Below are positions 44,819 to 54,222 of a DNA stretch of 64,000 nucleotides, in pieces. Below the pieces are notes generated by a model that was not told the origin of the DNA, searched no databases, and was given only the letters and a program-made list of their open reading frames with translations. The number at the start of each line of letters is the position of its first letter. The stretch's first letter is position 1. Origin of the DNA: an uncultured Actinomycetes bacterium (GTDB taxonomy: Bacteria; Actinomycetota; Acidimicrobiia; Acidimicrobiales; RAAP-2); contig CAITNF010000004.1 of NCBI GenBank assembly GCA_903893745.1, positions 124,001 through 188,000 on the forward strand. The letters are read 5' to 3'. Position numbers and translations under genes: made by a program.

Positions 44819-46333
44819 ATGGCGTCCACCACACTTGGCGAATTCCGTTCACTGGTCGAGGCGGGCTACAACGTCGTTCCACTCCACACCACGCTCCAGC
44901 TGGATCGCGAGACTCCCGTCTCGCTCTACCAACGCTTTCACAGTGGTCGAGCCATTTTTCTGCTCGAAAGTGCCGCACTCGGTGACGACACTGGTCGTTA
45001 TTCATTTATTGGCCTGGACCGTGTCTGGCGAGTAACGACTCGAGCGGGCGCCACGGTCTGCGAGGGTATCGACCCTCCCCTGCAGGGGGACTTGCAACCA
45101 CTCGCGCTGTTGCGATCACTCCTGGCGCGCTACCGGACCTATTCGCCAGCGGACTTGCCGGATTTTTTTGGCGGAGCCGTTGGTTTTGTCACTTACGACT
45201 ACGTTCGACGTTTGGAGCGACTTCCCCGAACTCTCGATGCTGAAGGATGGCCCGAGATTGATTTCTCGTTCCCGAGCGCCGTACTGATCTGCGACCACCT
45301 TCGTCACTCGACCACCGTGGTCGTTAACGCTCTGGTGGAGGACGGGCCCGATGCCGAGAGTGCCTACACGAGTGCCACCGAGCGATTGGCCGAGATCGTC
45401 GCCACGCTCCTCAGTGTGGCTCCACCAAGTGATCCACTTGCCGAACAGATAGTCGCCACCGCCCCCAACGCGCGAACGACGATTGACATTCGATCCATCG
45501 CGGCCGAACTGTCTAACTTCAGCGCGAACGACTATGGCGACGTCGTCAATCGAGCTAAGCAGTACGTCTATGCCGGCGATATTTTCCAAGTGGTACCCAG
45601 TCAACAGTTTCAGCGTCCCACCTCAGTTGATCCGTTGACCCTGTACCGAGTACTTCGTTCCCTTAATCCGTCGCCCTACATGTACTTATTAGATTCCGGT
45701 GAAAACCAAATCGTGGGGGCCTCGCCCGAAATGCTTATTCGAGTTCACGACCGTGAAGTAACCACTCGTCCAATTGCTGGTACCCGCCCTCGCGGGGTGA
45801 ACGAAGCAGAAGATGCCGCCCTCGAATACGAAATACTGCACGACGAAAAAGAGATCGCCGAGCACGTGATGCTGGTCGACCTGGGCCGAAACGACGTCGG
45901 TCGCGTGGCAGTTCCCGGCACCGTTCGAGTCGAGCGACTGGCTCGGGTTGAACGTTTTTCTCATCTGATGCATCTCGTCTCCCAAGTGACTGGTCATCTA
46001 CGCGATGACCTTGACGCCTTTGACGCCTTTGATGCCCTCTTCCCGGCTGGCACGTTGACCGGTGCGCCCAAGGTGCGCGCGATGGAGTTGATTGATGAGT
46101 TTGAGTCTGTCGCCCGAGGTCCCTACGGGGGTGCCGTGGGCTACTTTGCTCTCAGCGGAAACGCCGACTTCGCGATCACAATTCGTACGATTTCCATTCG
46201 CCAGGGTCTCGCGACAGTGCAAGCCGGCGGCGGCGTCGTGGTCGATAGTCAGCCACAGATGGAGTATCTCGAGTGCATTAATAAGGCCTCTGCGCCTTTA
46301 CTCGCACTCGAAATCGCCGATCCTCGTAAGTAG
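44819..46333 (+). CDS. trpE: Anthranilate synthase component I
   Basis: 504 aa. Converts chorismate to anthranilate with TrpG. IFLLESAALGDDTGRYSFIG contains the LLES element used for tryptophan feedback inhibition. The chorismate-binding domain has DIFQVVPSQQF, NPSPYMYLL, RPIAGTRPRG, LVDLGRNDVGRV, GTLTGAPKVRAMELI and IQAGGGVV-like VQAGGGVVVDS near the end. Full length. Confidence 0.93.
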   Translation: MASTTLGEFRSLVEAGYNVVPLHTTLQLDRETPVSLYQRFHSGRAIFLLESAALGDDTGRYSFIGLDRVWRVTTRAGATVCEGIDPPLQGDLQPLALLRSLLARYRTYSPADLPDFFGGAVGFVTYDYVRRLERLPRTLDAEGWPEIDFSFPSAVLICDHLRHSTTVVVNALVEDGPDAESAYTSATERLAEIVATLLSVAPPSDPLAEQIVATAPNARTTIDIRSIAAELSNFSANDYGDVVNRAKQYVYAGDIFQVVPSQQFQRPTSVDPLTLYRVLRSLNPSPYMYLLDSGENQIVGASPEMLIRVHDREVTTRPIAGTRPRGVNEAEDAALEYEILHDEKEIAEHVMLVDLGRNDVGRVAVPGTVRVERLARVERFSHLMHLVSQVTGHLRDDLDAFDAFDALFPAGTLTGAPKVRAMELIDEFESVARGPYGGAVGYFALSGNADFAITIRTISIRQGLATVQAGGGVVVDSQPQMEYLECINKASAPLLALEIADPRK

Positions 46334-46346
46334 CAAGGTCGCCAAT

Positions 46347-46364
46347 GTCCGCGACATTGCGGAC
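46347..46364. terminator. Weak hairpin between convergent trpE and tnaA
   Basis: GTCCGC-GACATT-GCGGAC, a 6-bp stem with a 6-nt loop in the 61-bp gap after trpE. No clear T tract, so activity as a terminator is uncertain. It is the only convergent pair here with such a gap. Confidence 0.3.
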
Positions 46365-46394
46365 CGTGATCGGGCCCTTTCGTACTTATCCTCG

Positions 46395-47774
46395 TTAAAG
46401 AATCGCCTCAAATTTGGCCGTGAAGTGTCGAAGCGCCTTGGGTTCGTAGACCATTCGATAGCCCGGTAGCGACCTGGACCGTGAAGCTACGTCGGTGACC
46501 ACCTCGATGACGTAATCGATGTGGCTTTGGGTGTAGGTCCGTCGAGGAATTGCGAGTCGCACCAACTCCATCGCGGCGGGCTGTTCGCTCCCATCGGGCT
46601 GGCGACCAAACATCACCGTGCCAATCTCGCAGCTACGGATACCTCCGGCCTGATACAGCGCGATGGCGAGCGACTGTCCCGGGTATTCGAGAGGGTCGAG
46701 GTGCGAAAGTAACGTCTTGGCGTCCAAATACACCGCGTGTCCCCCAATGGGTTTCACCACGGGCACTCCGGCCTTATCGAGCGCCTCGCCCAGGTAGGCC
46801 GTGGAGCGAATTCGGTAGCGAAGATAGTCCGGTTGCACCGACTCACTGAGGCCCTGCGCGAGAGCTTCGAGGTCGCGTCCCGCGAGCCCCCCGTAGGTGG
46901 GAAAACCCTCAGTCAAGATCAGCACGTTCCGGCACTGCTCTGCTATCTGATCATCGTTCAACGCCAACCAGCCACCAATATTGCCAAACGGATCTTTCTT
47001 GGCGGACATCGTCATGCCGTCCGCCAATGAGGCAATCTCGCGCACGATGTCGGCAATCTCGCGGCCGGACTGGCCCTCTTCACGTTCGTGGATAAACCAC
47101 GCATTTTCGGCAAAACGACAAGCATCGAGAAAAAACAGCACGCCGTATCGCCGACAGATCTCACTAACTCCTCGAATATTGGCCAGTGAAACTGGCTGGC
47201 CGCCACCAGAGTTATTCGTGATCGTCACGACCACTACTGGTATGTCGTCACGATTCGTTTCGAGCAAGGCTTCGAGAGCGCCGAGGTCCATATTTCCCTT
47301 AAAGGGATGCACGGTCGCGGCGTCAAGCCCTTCGGCGATGACGAGGTCTCTTGCCTCGGCACCCGATGCTTCAACGTTCGCTCTCGTTGTGTCGAAGTGC
47401 GTGTTGTTGGGAATAATCTTGCCCGCCCCGCCCACGACGGAGAACAGGATTTTCTCCGCGGCTCGACCCTGATGCGTAGGAATTACGTGCTTAAAGGGGA
47501 AGAGATTCTTGACGGCCGCCTCAAAGCGAAACCACGATGGCGAACCCGCGTAACTCTCGTCACCGTGTTGTATCGCCGCCCACTGATCACGCGACATTGC
47601 CCCCGTGCCCGAGTCGGTCAACAGGTCAACCAGGACGTCCTCGGCGTGCAGATTAAAGAGATTATTTCCCGCCTTATCAATTGCGCCAACCCGTTCTTCT
47701 TCGGTGGTCATTCGAAGTGGCTCAACCGAGTGAATGCGGAAAGGTTCGATAATTGTGCGATAGGTGGTACCCAC
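46395..47774 (-). CDS. tnaA: Tryptophanase
   Basis: 459 aa PLP enzyme splitting tryptophan into indole, pyruvate and ammonia. PLP Lys is in MTMSAKKDPFGNIGG, and GFPTYGGLAGRDLEALAQGL follows. It ends EPKALRHFTAKFEAIL. The His in LRHFTAK is characteristic of tryptophanase, where tyrosine phenol-lyase has Phe. GIRSCEIGTVMFGR also fits tryptophanase. GTG 47774 lies 5 bp after the korB stop; the open frame to 47828 is inside korB. It is the last gene of the korA-korB series. Confidence 0.88.
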   Translation of the reverse strand: MGTTYRTIIEPFRIHSVEPLRMTTEEERVGAIDKAGNNLFNLHAEDVLVDLLTDSGTGAMSRDQWAAIQHGDESYAGSPSWFRFEAAVKNLFPFKHVIPTHQGRAAEKILFSVVGGAGKIIPNNTHFDTTRANVEASGAEARDLVIAEGLDAATVHPFKGNMDLGALEALLETNRDDIPVVVVTITNNSGGGQPVSLANIRGVSEICRRYGVLFFLDACRFAENAWFIHEREEGQSGREIADIVREIASLADGMTMSAKKDPFGNIGGWLALNDDQIAEQCRNVLILTEGFPTYGGLAGRDLEALAQGLSESVQPDYLRYRIRSTAYLGEALDKAGVPVVKPIGGHAVYLDAKTLLSHLDPLEYPGQSLAIALYQAGGIRSCEIGTVMFGRQPDGSEQPAAMELVRLAIPRRTYTQSHIDYVIEVVTDVASRSRSLPGYRMVYEPKALRHFTAKFEAIL

Positions 47775-47779
47775 CGTAC

Positions 47780-48835
47780 TTACCGGAAGTCCTTTTGTAA
47801 CTCGTCGAGTTCGAGCGAGCCCGGGCACAGTTTGCTAAACGGCAACTTGTTAAGCCCAAGAGTCGGCGTGTGGTGGAGATCGTGTAGGTCTGGAGGTGAC
47901 TCGTTCATGTAGAGAAGTCCCGTCGCCACTTCCCCGCGGCTCTGGCGGTCGCGAATGTACTCCTCAACTTTTCCCCGATCGCTCGGGTCGTAGTTCTTGG
48001 GCACTGAGCGAAAACGTACGACGCTACCGTCGTGCATCACGACTTCACGAGACGCACTCGCCCCTATCGACACTTTGATTTCATCGCGTACTGGCACGTA
48101 ATCGGTCTGAATTTCTTTGACTTCGTGTTCGCGGATGTAGCGGTAACTCTTGGTCGAGCCCTCGTGGTCGTTAAAGGTCACGCAGGGCGAAATCACGTCA
48201 ATGAGCGCTAAGCCATTGTGGGCGACGCCGGCCTTGAGCAAAGGAATGAGCTGCTCTTTGTCACCAGAAAAGCCTCGGGCCAAGAACGTTGCCCCCATGG
48301 TGAGGCCGAGCAGCATTGGATCAATGGGAGCAACCGCATTGGGCTCACCACGCTTAGGGCGCGTACCAATATCGGCCGAGGGTGACACCTGACCCTTCGT
48401 AAGTCCGTACACCCCATTGTTCTCAATTAAATAGACCATGTTGACGTTGCGGCGAATCGCGTGCGCTAGGTGTCCCAGCCCAATCGACAGGGAGTCGCCG
48501 TCACCCGAGATTCCGATGTACGTCAATTCTCGGTTGGCCGCGTTGGCGCCCGTCGCGATTGTGGCCATCCGACCGTGGGCCGAGTTAAAACCGTGGGCCC
48601 CGCGCACGAAGTACGTCGGAGTCTTCGACGAGCATCCGATACCGCTTAATTTCGCAATTTGGTGTGGGGGGGTTGAAAGCTCCCAAAACGTATGGACTAT
48701 CGCCGCAGTGATTGAGTCGTGACCACAACCCGCGCACAGGGTCGACATCGCCCCTTCGTAGTCGTGGATAGTGAGGCCAATCTCGTTTACTTGCTGGACC
48801 GCCAGAGGAATGCGGGGTTTGGTTATTGAGGGCAT
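47780..48835 (-). CDS. korB: 2-oxoacid:ferredoxin oxidoreductase beta subunit
   Basis: 351 aa TPP-binding subunit. STLCAGCGHDSITAAI (TPP and Cys region), GISGDGDSLSIGLGHLAHAI (TPP/Mg site GDGD) and IENNGVYGLTKGQVSPSAD match KorB-type beta subunits. No internal ferredoxin cluster beyond the Cys that bind the single Fe-S. It works with the fused subunit encoded 2 bp upstream. Oxidises pyruvate or 2-oxoglutarate; the substrate cannot be set from motifs alone. Confidence 0.9.
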   Translation of the reverse strand: MPSITKPRIPLAVQQVNEIGLTIHDYEGAMSTLCAGCGHDSITAAIVHTFWELSTPPHQIAKLSGIGCSSKTPTYFVRGAHGFNSAHGRMATIATGANAANRELTYIGISGDGDSLSIGLGHLAHAIRRNVNMVYLIENNGVYGLTKGQVSPSADIGTRPKRGEPNAVAPIDPMLLGLTMGATFLARGFSGDKEQLIPLLKAGVAHNGLALIDVISPCVTFNDHEGSTKSYRYIREHEVKEIQTDYVPVRDEIKVSIGASASREVVMHDGSVVRFRSVPKNYDPSDRGKVEEYIRDRQSRGEVATGLLYMNESPPDLHDLHHTPTLGLNKLPFSKLCPGSLELDELQKDFR

Positions 48836-48837
48836 GA

Positions 48838-50679
48838 CTACTTCTCCAACTCGCTCAGTACCGCTTCAACTACTTGTTTGGCGCTTAAAGGAAATCCACC
48901 GTACGCCAACACGGCATGCATCGATTCAATGCCCACCCCTGTTTCAATGGCGATCAAGGAACGCAGCTGGGCATCACGATTCTGCTCAACCACGAAGCAG
49001 TGTTCGTGTGATTCCACAAATTCTCGCACTGCACCCACAAAGGGGAAACCTCGAACGCGCATGAAGTCCGCCACGACACCCAGCTCGGCCAACTGTTCAA
49101 TGGCCTCACGAACCGCGAGATCGCAGCTACCTAAGGTGACTACGCCAATAACTGCGCCCTCGTGACGTTCGATAATTGGTGCCGGCACGTGCGCCGCCGA
49201 GGCGCCGTGCTTCTTTTTGAGTCGATCGACCACTTCTTGATACTCCGCCGGGCGCTCGGTATAGACGCCGAACTTGTTGTGACCCGAACCACGCACGAAA
49301 TACGCGCCCTTTTCGTCAGAACCGGGCAACGTTCGCGGAGTGACAAACTCATCGTCCTCGTTGGTGTAGCGAAAGAATTCTGTCGCCGTCCGCAGATCTT
49401 CATCATTCAGCACGCGACCTCGATCGGGCTGATACGCGTCATCCCAGGTTAACTTCGGCACGACCCAGTCATTCATACCAATGTCGAGATCGCTCAACAA
49501 AAAGACTGGAGTTTGAAATCGTTCCGCAATATCAAACGACTGCACCGCGAACTCGAAGCACTCAGCGGGATTAGCGGGCAGTAACAAAATATGCTTTGTG
49601 TCCCCGTGTGATGCGTACGCACAAAGCAAGATGTCCCCCTGTTGGGTGCGCGTGGGCATGCCCGTCGATGGTCCAGTGCGCTGCACGTCGACAATGACGG
49701 CGGGAATTTCGGTGTAGTACGCCAATCCCAGTAACTCATTCATCAGCGATATGCCAGGACCCGACGTCGACGTAAAGGCGCGAGCTCCACTCCACGACGC
49801 CCCCAGAACCATTCCAATGGCCGCAATTTCATCTTCGGCCTGCAAAATTAGATAGTTATTTCTAAAGTTGGCTTCATGCTCTGCGGGGTTCTCCACCGGC
49901 TCTCGTCGGTACCGAGCACAGAGTGCGCTGAAGTGGTCCATAACTGCCGTAGCCGGAGTAATCGGATACCAAGCCGCCACCGTCACTCCGGCGTAGAGAC
50001 AGCCCAGTGCTGTCGCCGTATTGCCGTCAATCAGGATTGATTCACTCGTCGCATCCATAGCCGTAACGTGAAACGGCAGGGGGCAACTGAAGTTTTCTAG
50101 TGCGAAGTCGTAGCCGAGCCGCAACGCAGTCTGATTAGATGCTCGTAACTTTTCATTTCGCGCAAACGTCTCGTCAACGAGTGACGCGACCAGATCAACA
50201 TCGATTCCCAGCAACGCCACAATGGTGCCCGCGTACACAATGTTCTTCATCAAAATTCGCTCACGGGGTTGCGCAAAGTGCTCAATGCACATACGAGCAA
50301 ACGGCACGCCCAAGAATGTAACGTCGTCTCGTTCAAGCGACGATTCGAGCGGCCACGAAGAGTCGTACAGGACGTAGCCGCCAAAACGAACATCAGCGAT
50401 GTCCTCTTCGTAGGTCTGGGCGTTCATGGCGACCATTAGGTCATAGTCGAGAGCCCGGGCCGTGTGGCCGAGGTGATTGACCCGAATTTCGTACCACGTA
50501 GGTAGACCTTGAATATTGGACGGAAACAGGTTTTTGCCCGATACCGGAATCCCCATGCGAAAAATTGCCTGCATTAGAAGGCTGTTTGCACTGGCTGAAC
50601 CAGTCCCGTTGACGTTGGCCAACTTCATGGCAAAGTCGTTGACTCGATTGGTCACTTCGGTGTCGATAGCAAGGGGCAT
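48838..50679 (-). CDS. korA: 2-oxoacid:acceptor oxidoreductase alpha subunit (gamma-alpha fusion)
   Basis: 613 aa. The N-terminal gamma domain (about 1-190) starts after NGTGSASANSLLMQAIFRMG. The alpha domain begins near residue 217 with GNTATALGCLYAGVTVAAWY and has YPITPATAVMDHF, SGPGISLMNELLGLAYYTEIPAVIVDVQRTGPSTGMPT. The gamma-alpha fusion is the KorA layout seen in actinobacteria and aerobes. Shine-Dalgarno GGGAG lies before the ATG. Sits 3 bp after the flavoprotein stop. Confidence 0.9.
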   Translation of the reverse strand: MPLAIDTEVTNRVNDFAMKLANVNGTGSASANSLLMQAIFRMGIPVSGKNLFPSNIQGLPTWYEIRVNHLGHTARALDYDLMVAMNAQTYEEDIADVRFGGYVLYDSSWPLESSLERDDVTFLGVPFARMCIEHFAQPRERILMKNIVYAGTIVALLGIDVDLVASLVDETFARNEKLRASNQTALRLGYDFALENFSCPLPFHVTAMDATSESILIDGNTATALGCLYAGVTVAAWYPITPATAVMDHFSALCARYRREPVENPAEHEANFRNNYLILQAEDEIAAIGMVLGASWSGARAFTSTSGPGISLMNELLGLAYYTEIPAVIVDVQRTGPSTGMPTRTQQGDILLCAYASHGDTKHILLLPANPAECFEFAVQSFDIAERFQTPVFLLSDLDIGMNDWVVPKLTWDDAYQPDRGRVLNDEDLRTATEFFRYTNEDDEFVTPRTLPGSDEKGAYFVRGSGHNKFGVYTERPAEYQEVVDRLKKKHGASAAHVPAPIIERHEGAVIGVVTLGSCDLAVREAIEQLAELGVVADFMRVRGFPFVGAVREFVESHEHCFVVEQNRDAQLRSLIAIETGVGIESMHAVLAYGGFPLSAKQVVEAVLSELEK

Positions 50680-50682
50680 CGA

Positions 50683-52503
50683 TTAACTCCCGACCTGGGA
50701 CGTAGCGGCTCCCGATCGCACGGGAATTCGCAAAATCGTCGTGTTCGACGCGTACGGGATATCAAGGGTGAACTCCTCCATATCCCACGCCGCAGTGGGA
50801 CAACGTTCGGCGCAGAGACCACAGTGCACGCAGACATCCTCATCTTTGACCATCACTCGTCCAGTCTGAGGTAACGGTGCAGAGACGTAAAGCGCTTGGT
50901 CGACATTCAGCGACGGCGCCGATAACCGGGTTCGTAGGTCGCTCTCTTGGCCGTTACCAGTGATTGTGAGGCACTGCACGGGGCAGATATCGATGCAGGC
51001 GTCGCACTCGATGCACAGTGGTGCTCGAAAGGCCGTCTGGACGTCACAGTTGAGGCAGCGTTGCACCTCACGCACCGTTTGCTCAACCGTAAAGCCAAGC
51101 TCGACCTCCAAATTGAGTGACGAAAATCGCTTCGTCAGTTCCACGTGCGTCATCTGTTGACGCGATGCTGGGTTGTAGTCATTGTGATAGCTCCACTGAC
51201 TCATTCCCATTTTTTGACTAACCAGATTCATCCCCACTGGAGGTCGTTCGTGCACCGACACGTCAGAGCAGTAATTATTAATTGAGATCGCCGCTTCGTG
51301 ACCGTGGGCAACTGCCCAAATGATGTTCTTAGGGCCAAAGGCGGCGTCACCTCCAAAGAAGACCCCGGGCAGCGTGGATTCCATGGTCGCCGAATCGACA
51401 ACCGGGACGTTCCACTCGTCAAACTCGACTCCGAGGTCTCGTTCAATCCAAGGAAACGCATTCTCTTGACCAATGGCCAAAATGACGTCATCGCACTCAA
51501 TGATGATGGTCTCGACCACTTTCGAGTGCTGGGCCCCTTCGTCCCATTCCAGAACGTCAAATTCCATACCGACCAACCGACCATCATCAATGACGAACCG
51601 CTTAGGTGCGTGATTAACGATGATTTCAATACCCTCTTCTTCGGCGTCGTCCAACTCCCACGGTGAGGCCTTGAAATACTCTCGAGGGCGACGAGCCATC
51701 ACCTTTATCTGCTCGCCACCGAGACGTAGTGACGTGCGACAGCAGTCCATGGCGGTATTGCCCACCCCAATGATGAGGACCCGGCTCCCAATTGACTCAA
51801 TGTGACCAAACGAGACGGACTCGAGCCAATCAATACCGATATAGATGTGCGACTCAATCTCATCGTGGCGGCCAGGTAGGTCCAGCTCTTTGCCTCGAGG
51901 AGCACCGACACCAACAAAAATTGCATCAAAACCTTCTTTAAGAAGATCTCGAAGGCTGGTGATGGGTGAGTCGTAGCGGATATCAACACCCATATCGAGA
52001 ATTACTTGCGTCTCTTCATTCAAGACATTGTCGGGTAGACGAAATTCTGGAATGTTCGTCCGCATCAGGCCGCCGGGGCGCGAGAACTGTTCAAACATCA
52101 CGATTTCATAGCCAAGTGGCATTAGGTCGTTGGCGACCGTAAGAGCTGACGGCCCCGCGCCAATGCAGGCCACCCGTTTTCCATTTTTCTCTGCGGGCGC
52201 TTTGGGGATTCGATCGCTCACGTCACCCTTTAGGTCCGACGTCACTCGCTTGAGGCGACAGATTGCTACTGGCTCACCGTCGACTCGGCCACGACGACAG
52301 GCCGGCTCACAGGGTCGGTCACAGGTTCGTCCAAGAATTCCAGGAAAGACGTTTGACTCGCGATTCAAGAGGTACGCATCGTCAAATTGACCTTGCGCAA
52401 TTAGACGGATGTAACTTGGCACGTCGGTATGGGCCGGACAGGCCCACTGACAGTCAACGACCTTGTGGTAGTAGTTCGGGTCTTGATCATTCGTCGGATC
52501 CAT
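50683..52503 (-). CDS. Iron-sulfur flavoprotein, glutamate synthase small-subunit-like with C-terminal 2x[4Fe-4S]
   Basis: 606 aa. N-terminal Fe-S-binding helical domain (WACPAHTDVPSYIRLIAQGQ, TCDRPCEPACRRG). Then the FAD and NAD(P) domains: GKRVACIGAGPSALTVANDL and RVLIIGVGNTAMDCC, with FFGGDAAFGPKNIIWAVAHG. The C-terminal ferredoxin domain has CIECDACIDICPVQC and CVHCGLCAERCPTAAW, two 4Fe-4S sites. Directly upstream of korA-korB it probably links reduced ferredoxin or Kor electrons to NAD(P), similar to the KorC role in KorABC enzymes. ATG 52503 has GGGGAG 4 bp upstream. Confidence 0.82.
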   Translation of the reverse strand: MDPTNDQDPNYYHKVVDCQWACPAHTDVPSYIRLIAQGQFDDAYLLNRESNVFPGILGRTCDRPCEPACRRGRVDGEPVAICRLKRVTSDLKGDVSDRIPKAPAEKNGKRVACIGAGPSALTVANDLMPLGYEIVMFEQFSRPGGLMRTNIPEFRLPDNVLNEETQVILDMGVDIRYDSPITSLRDLLKEGFDAIFVGVGAPRGKELDLPGRHDEIESHIYIGIDWLESVSFGHIESIGSRVLIIGVGNTAMDCCRTSLRLGGEQIKVMARRPREYFKASPWELDDAEEEGIEIIVNHAPKRFVIDDGRLVGMEFDVLEWDEGAQHSKVVETIIIECDDVILAIGQENAFPWIERDLGVEFDEWNVPVVDSATMESTLPGVFFGGDAAFGPKNIIWAVAHGHEAAISINNYCSDVSVHERPPVGMNLVSQKMGMSQWSYHNDYNPASRQQMTHVELTKRFSSLNLEVELGFTVEQTVREVQRCLNCDVQTAFRAPLCIECDACIDICPVQCLTITGNGQESDLRTRLSAPSLNVDQALYVSAPLPQTGRVMVKDEDVCVHCGLCAERCPTAAWDMEEFTLDIPYASNTTILRIPVRSGAATSQVGS

Positions 52504-52694
52504 CAAACTCCCCTGTTAAACACCGCTAGTCACAGCTCGGACCGCCGAGCCGCGACGGTCGCGCCTCATTCACTGTACCGGCTGAGCGAGCCCAGGGTGG
52601 ATGGGTTGCGACCGGTAGTGACTGAAGAAGAACATCCCTCTACCCACTCCAACTGGTGTGCGGTCGAGCCCGAGCAGCAGCGAAGCGTGACACC

Positions 52695-53462
52695 CTACTG
52701 CGAGGTCATCCCGCCATCGACCGCCAGCACGCTACCCGTCATGAAACTCGCTTCGTCTGATGCCAAAAAGAGCACGACGTTGGCAATTTCCCGGGGTTCA
52801 CCGGGTCGCCCAATTGGCTGAAACGTGTCAATCGTTTCGTAAACGTGATCGAGTCCACCCAGCATTTCGGCGTGAGCGTAATTAATGGGCGTGTCGACCC
52901 AACCGGGACAAATGACGTTGCAGCGAATTCCCTGTTTGGCGTAGTCGAGGGCGACCCCTTTCGTCAGCATCACCGAAGCGCCCTTGGACGCTGAATATAC
53001 CGCCAGGAAGGGTTCCGAAACGATTCCGTTCACACTCGACATATTGATAATCGATCCGCCGCCGCGTTGCAGCATGTGCGGGATGACTGCACGACATCCG
53101 TAAATCTGCCCCTTGACGTTCACGGCCAACGTCCGGTCGATCACCTCGTCAGTAACTTCGTGGAGTACTCCGGGAATGTTGACGCCCGCATTATTAACCA
53201 ACACGTCCACGCCACCCCATCGAGCGACCGCGTCGTCGATCATGGAATCAACCGCCTGTGGATCACTGACGTCGACTTCGCGCGACTCGGCGATGCCGCC
53301 GGCCTCTGTAATCAATGCCACGGTTTGCATCGCCGAGATTTTGTTGACATCAGCACAAAGAACTCGACCGCCTTCTTCGGCGAGGCGTATCGCACTCGCG
53401 CGACCAATTCCCGATCCCGCACCAGTGACGACACAGACCTTTCCCTCAATTCGCTTACTCAT
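52695..53462 (-). CDS. Short-chain dehydrogenase/reductase (FabG-like fold)
   Basis: 255 aa. Cofactor site VTGAGSGIGRASA, NNAG (VLVNNAGVNIP), catalytic Ser in MSSVNG, YSASK, and C-terminal DGGMTSQ. FADVNK-like Asp after beta-2 (LCADVNK) suggests NAD(H) preference. Substrate unknown. The 188-bp gap to the flavoprotein upstream-reading gene shows nothing I can assign. Confidence 0.88.
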   Translation of the reverse strand: MSKRIEGKVCVVTGAGSGIGRASAIRLAEEGGRVLCADVNKISAMQTVALITEAGGIAESREVDVSDPQAVDSMIDDAVARWGGVDVLVNNAGVNIPGVLHEVTDEVIDRTLAVNVKGQIYGCRAVIPHMLQRGGGSIINMSSVNGIVSEPFLAVYSASKGASVMLTKGVALDYAKQGIRCNVICPGWVDTPINYAHAEMLGGLDHVYETIDTFQPIGRPGEPREIANVVLFLASDEASFMTGSVLAVDGGMTSQ

Positions 53463-53542
53463 GCTTCTTTCCTACCTCAACAGACACCCTCGCAACTATC
53501 CCCCACCTGACTGCAACACCTTTTGCTCCCAAGCGCGAGACA

Positions 53543-53575
53543 ACGGCCTTCGCTCAACGTCGGAGCGAAGGCCGT
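53543..53575 (-). terminator. Strong hairpin downstream of the gene at 53591
   Basis: A perfect 13-bp stem (ACGGCCTTCGCTC and complement) with a 7-nt loop, 16 bp after the stop of the 111-aa gene. No real T tract on either side, as often in actinobacteria. Confidence 0.6.
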
Positions 53576-53590
53576 GAATCACCACCATTG

Positions 53591-53926
53591 TTAGTTGGCC
53601 TTGACGAGCGCCTCAATATTTTCCCAGAGGGCTTCGTTGTTCATTTTGGTTCGATGAGCCAGTGCGAACGGTCCACACTTTTGCCAAAGTCCCTCTACCC
53701 ACATGAGGTCGTGCACCAGTCGTGAGCTAATAGCGCCACTCTTGACGAAGGTGCCAATAGTCTCGCCGTAGTAAAGCAAGGTGCGAACTGCACCACTGTG
53801 AGCACCTGGATCTTCTGGGTTGAAATCATCCGCCCAAATCTCATCCATTGCCTGGGTTACCCCAATTTCATTTCCAAATCGCATGATGTCAATCATGACC
53901 CGGGCTTCTTTATGCGCTGATGCCAT
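53591..53926 (-). CDS. Hypothetical protein, 111 aa
   Basis: I do not recognise the family with certainty. Predicted all-helical and soluble: MIDIMRFGNEIGVTQAMDEIWA, RTLLYYGETIGTFVKSGAIS, LVHDLMWVEGLWQKCGPFAL. The LLYYGETIGTFVKSGAISSRLVHD stretch is loosely like DUF4760-type proteins (helix, GLID-like turn, helix). GAGGGGAAG precedes the ATG as Shine-Dalgarno. Flanked by an own hairpin terminator, so probably monocistronic. Confidence 0.7.
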   Translation of the reverse strand: MASAHKEARVMIDIMRFGNEIGVTQAMDEIWADDFNPEDPGAHSGAVRTLLYYGETIGTFVKSGAISSRLVHDLMWVEGLWQKCGPFALAHRTKMNNEALWENIEALVKAN

Positions 53927-54043
53927 CTTCCCCTCAATTCAATAGTGTGCAATGATTTTCAATCATTTACCACACCCTATAGAAGATTTGATTCGCCAAC
54001 AATGGAAATCAAGTGGTGGCAATCAAGACACGAGAAAAAGAGA

Positions 54044-54077
54044 AAGGACCCCAACTCGCGAACGAGGAGGGGTCCTT
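54044..54077 (-). terminator. Rho-independent terminator downstream of the cold-shock gene
   Basis: AAGGACCCC/GGGGTCCTT stem (9 bp, 16-nt loop), followed on the minus strand by a T-rich tail. It ends a 3' untranslated region of about 145 nt after the csp stop, long enough to matter for regulation. Confidence 0.6.
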
Positions 54078-54222
54078 CATCAAAGACTGCGACGATCGAA
54101 ATCTTGCTTCGAGTCGTCAAACCAGTTGGCATGCGCCAATTGGTGCATTACGTCAACATTCGAGCAGGAAAACTGACTTGCTCGAATCTCCAAGATAGCG
54201 ACACGCGCGGTGTCGCCGAATC

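Noticed and set aside
52507-52694. 188-bp gap between the Fe-S flavoprotein and the SDR
   Set aside because: No hairpin with T tract, tRNA or frame worth calling was found.
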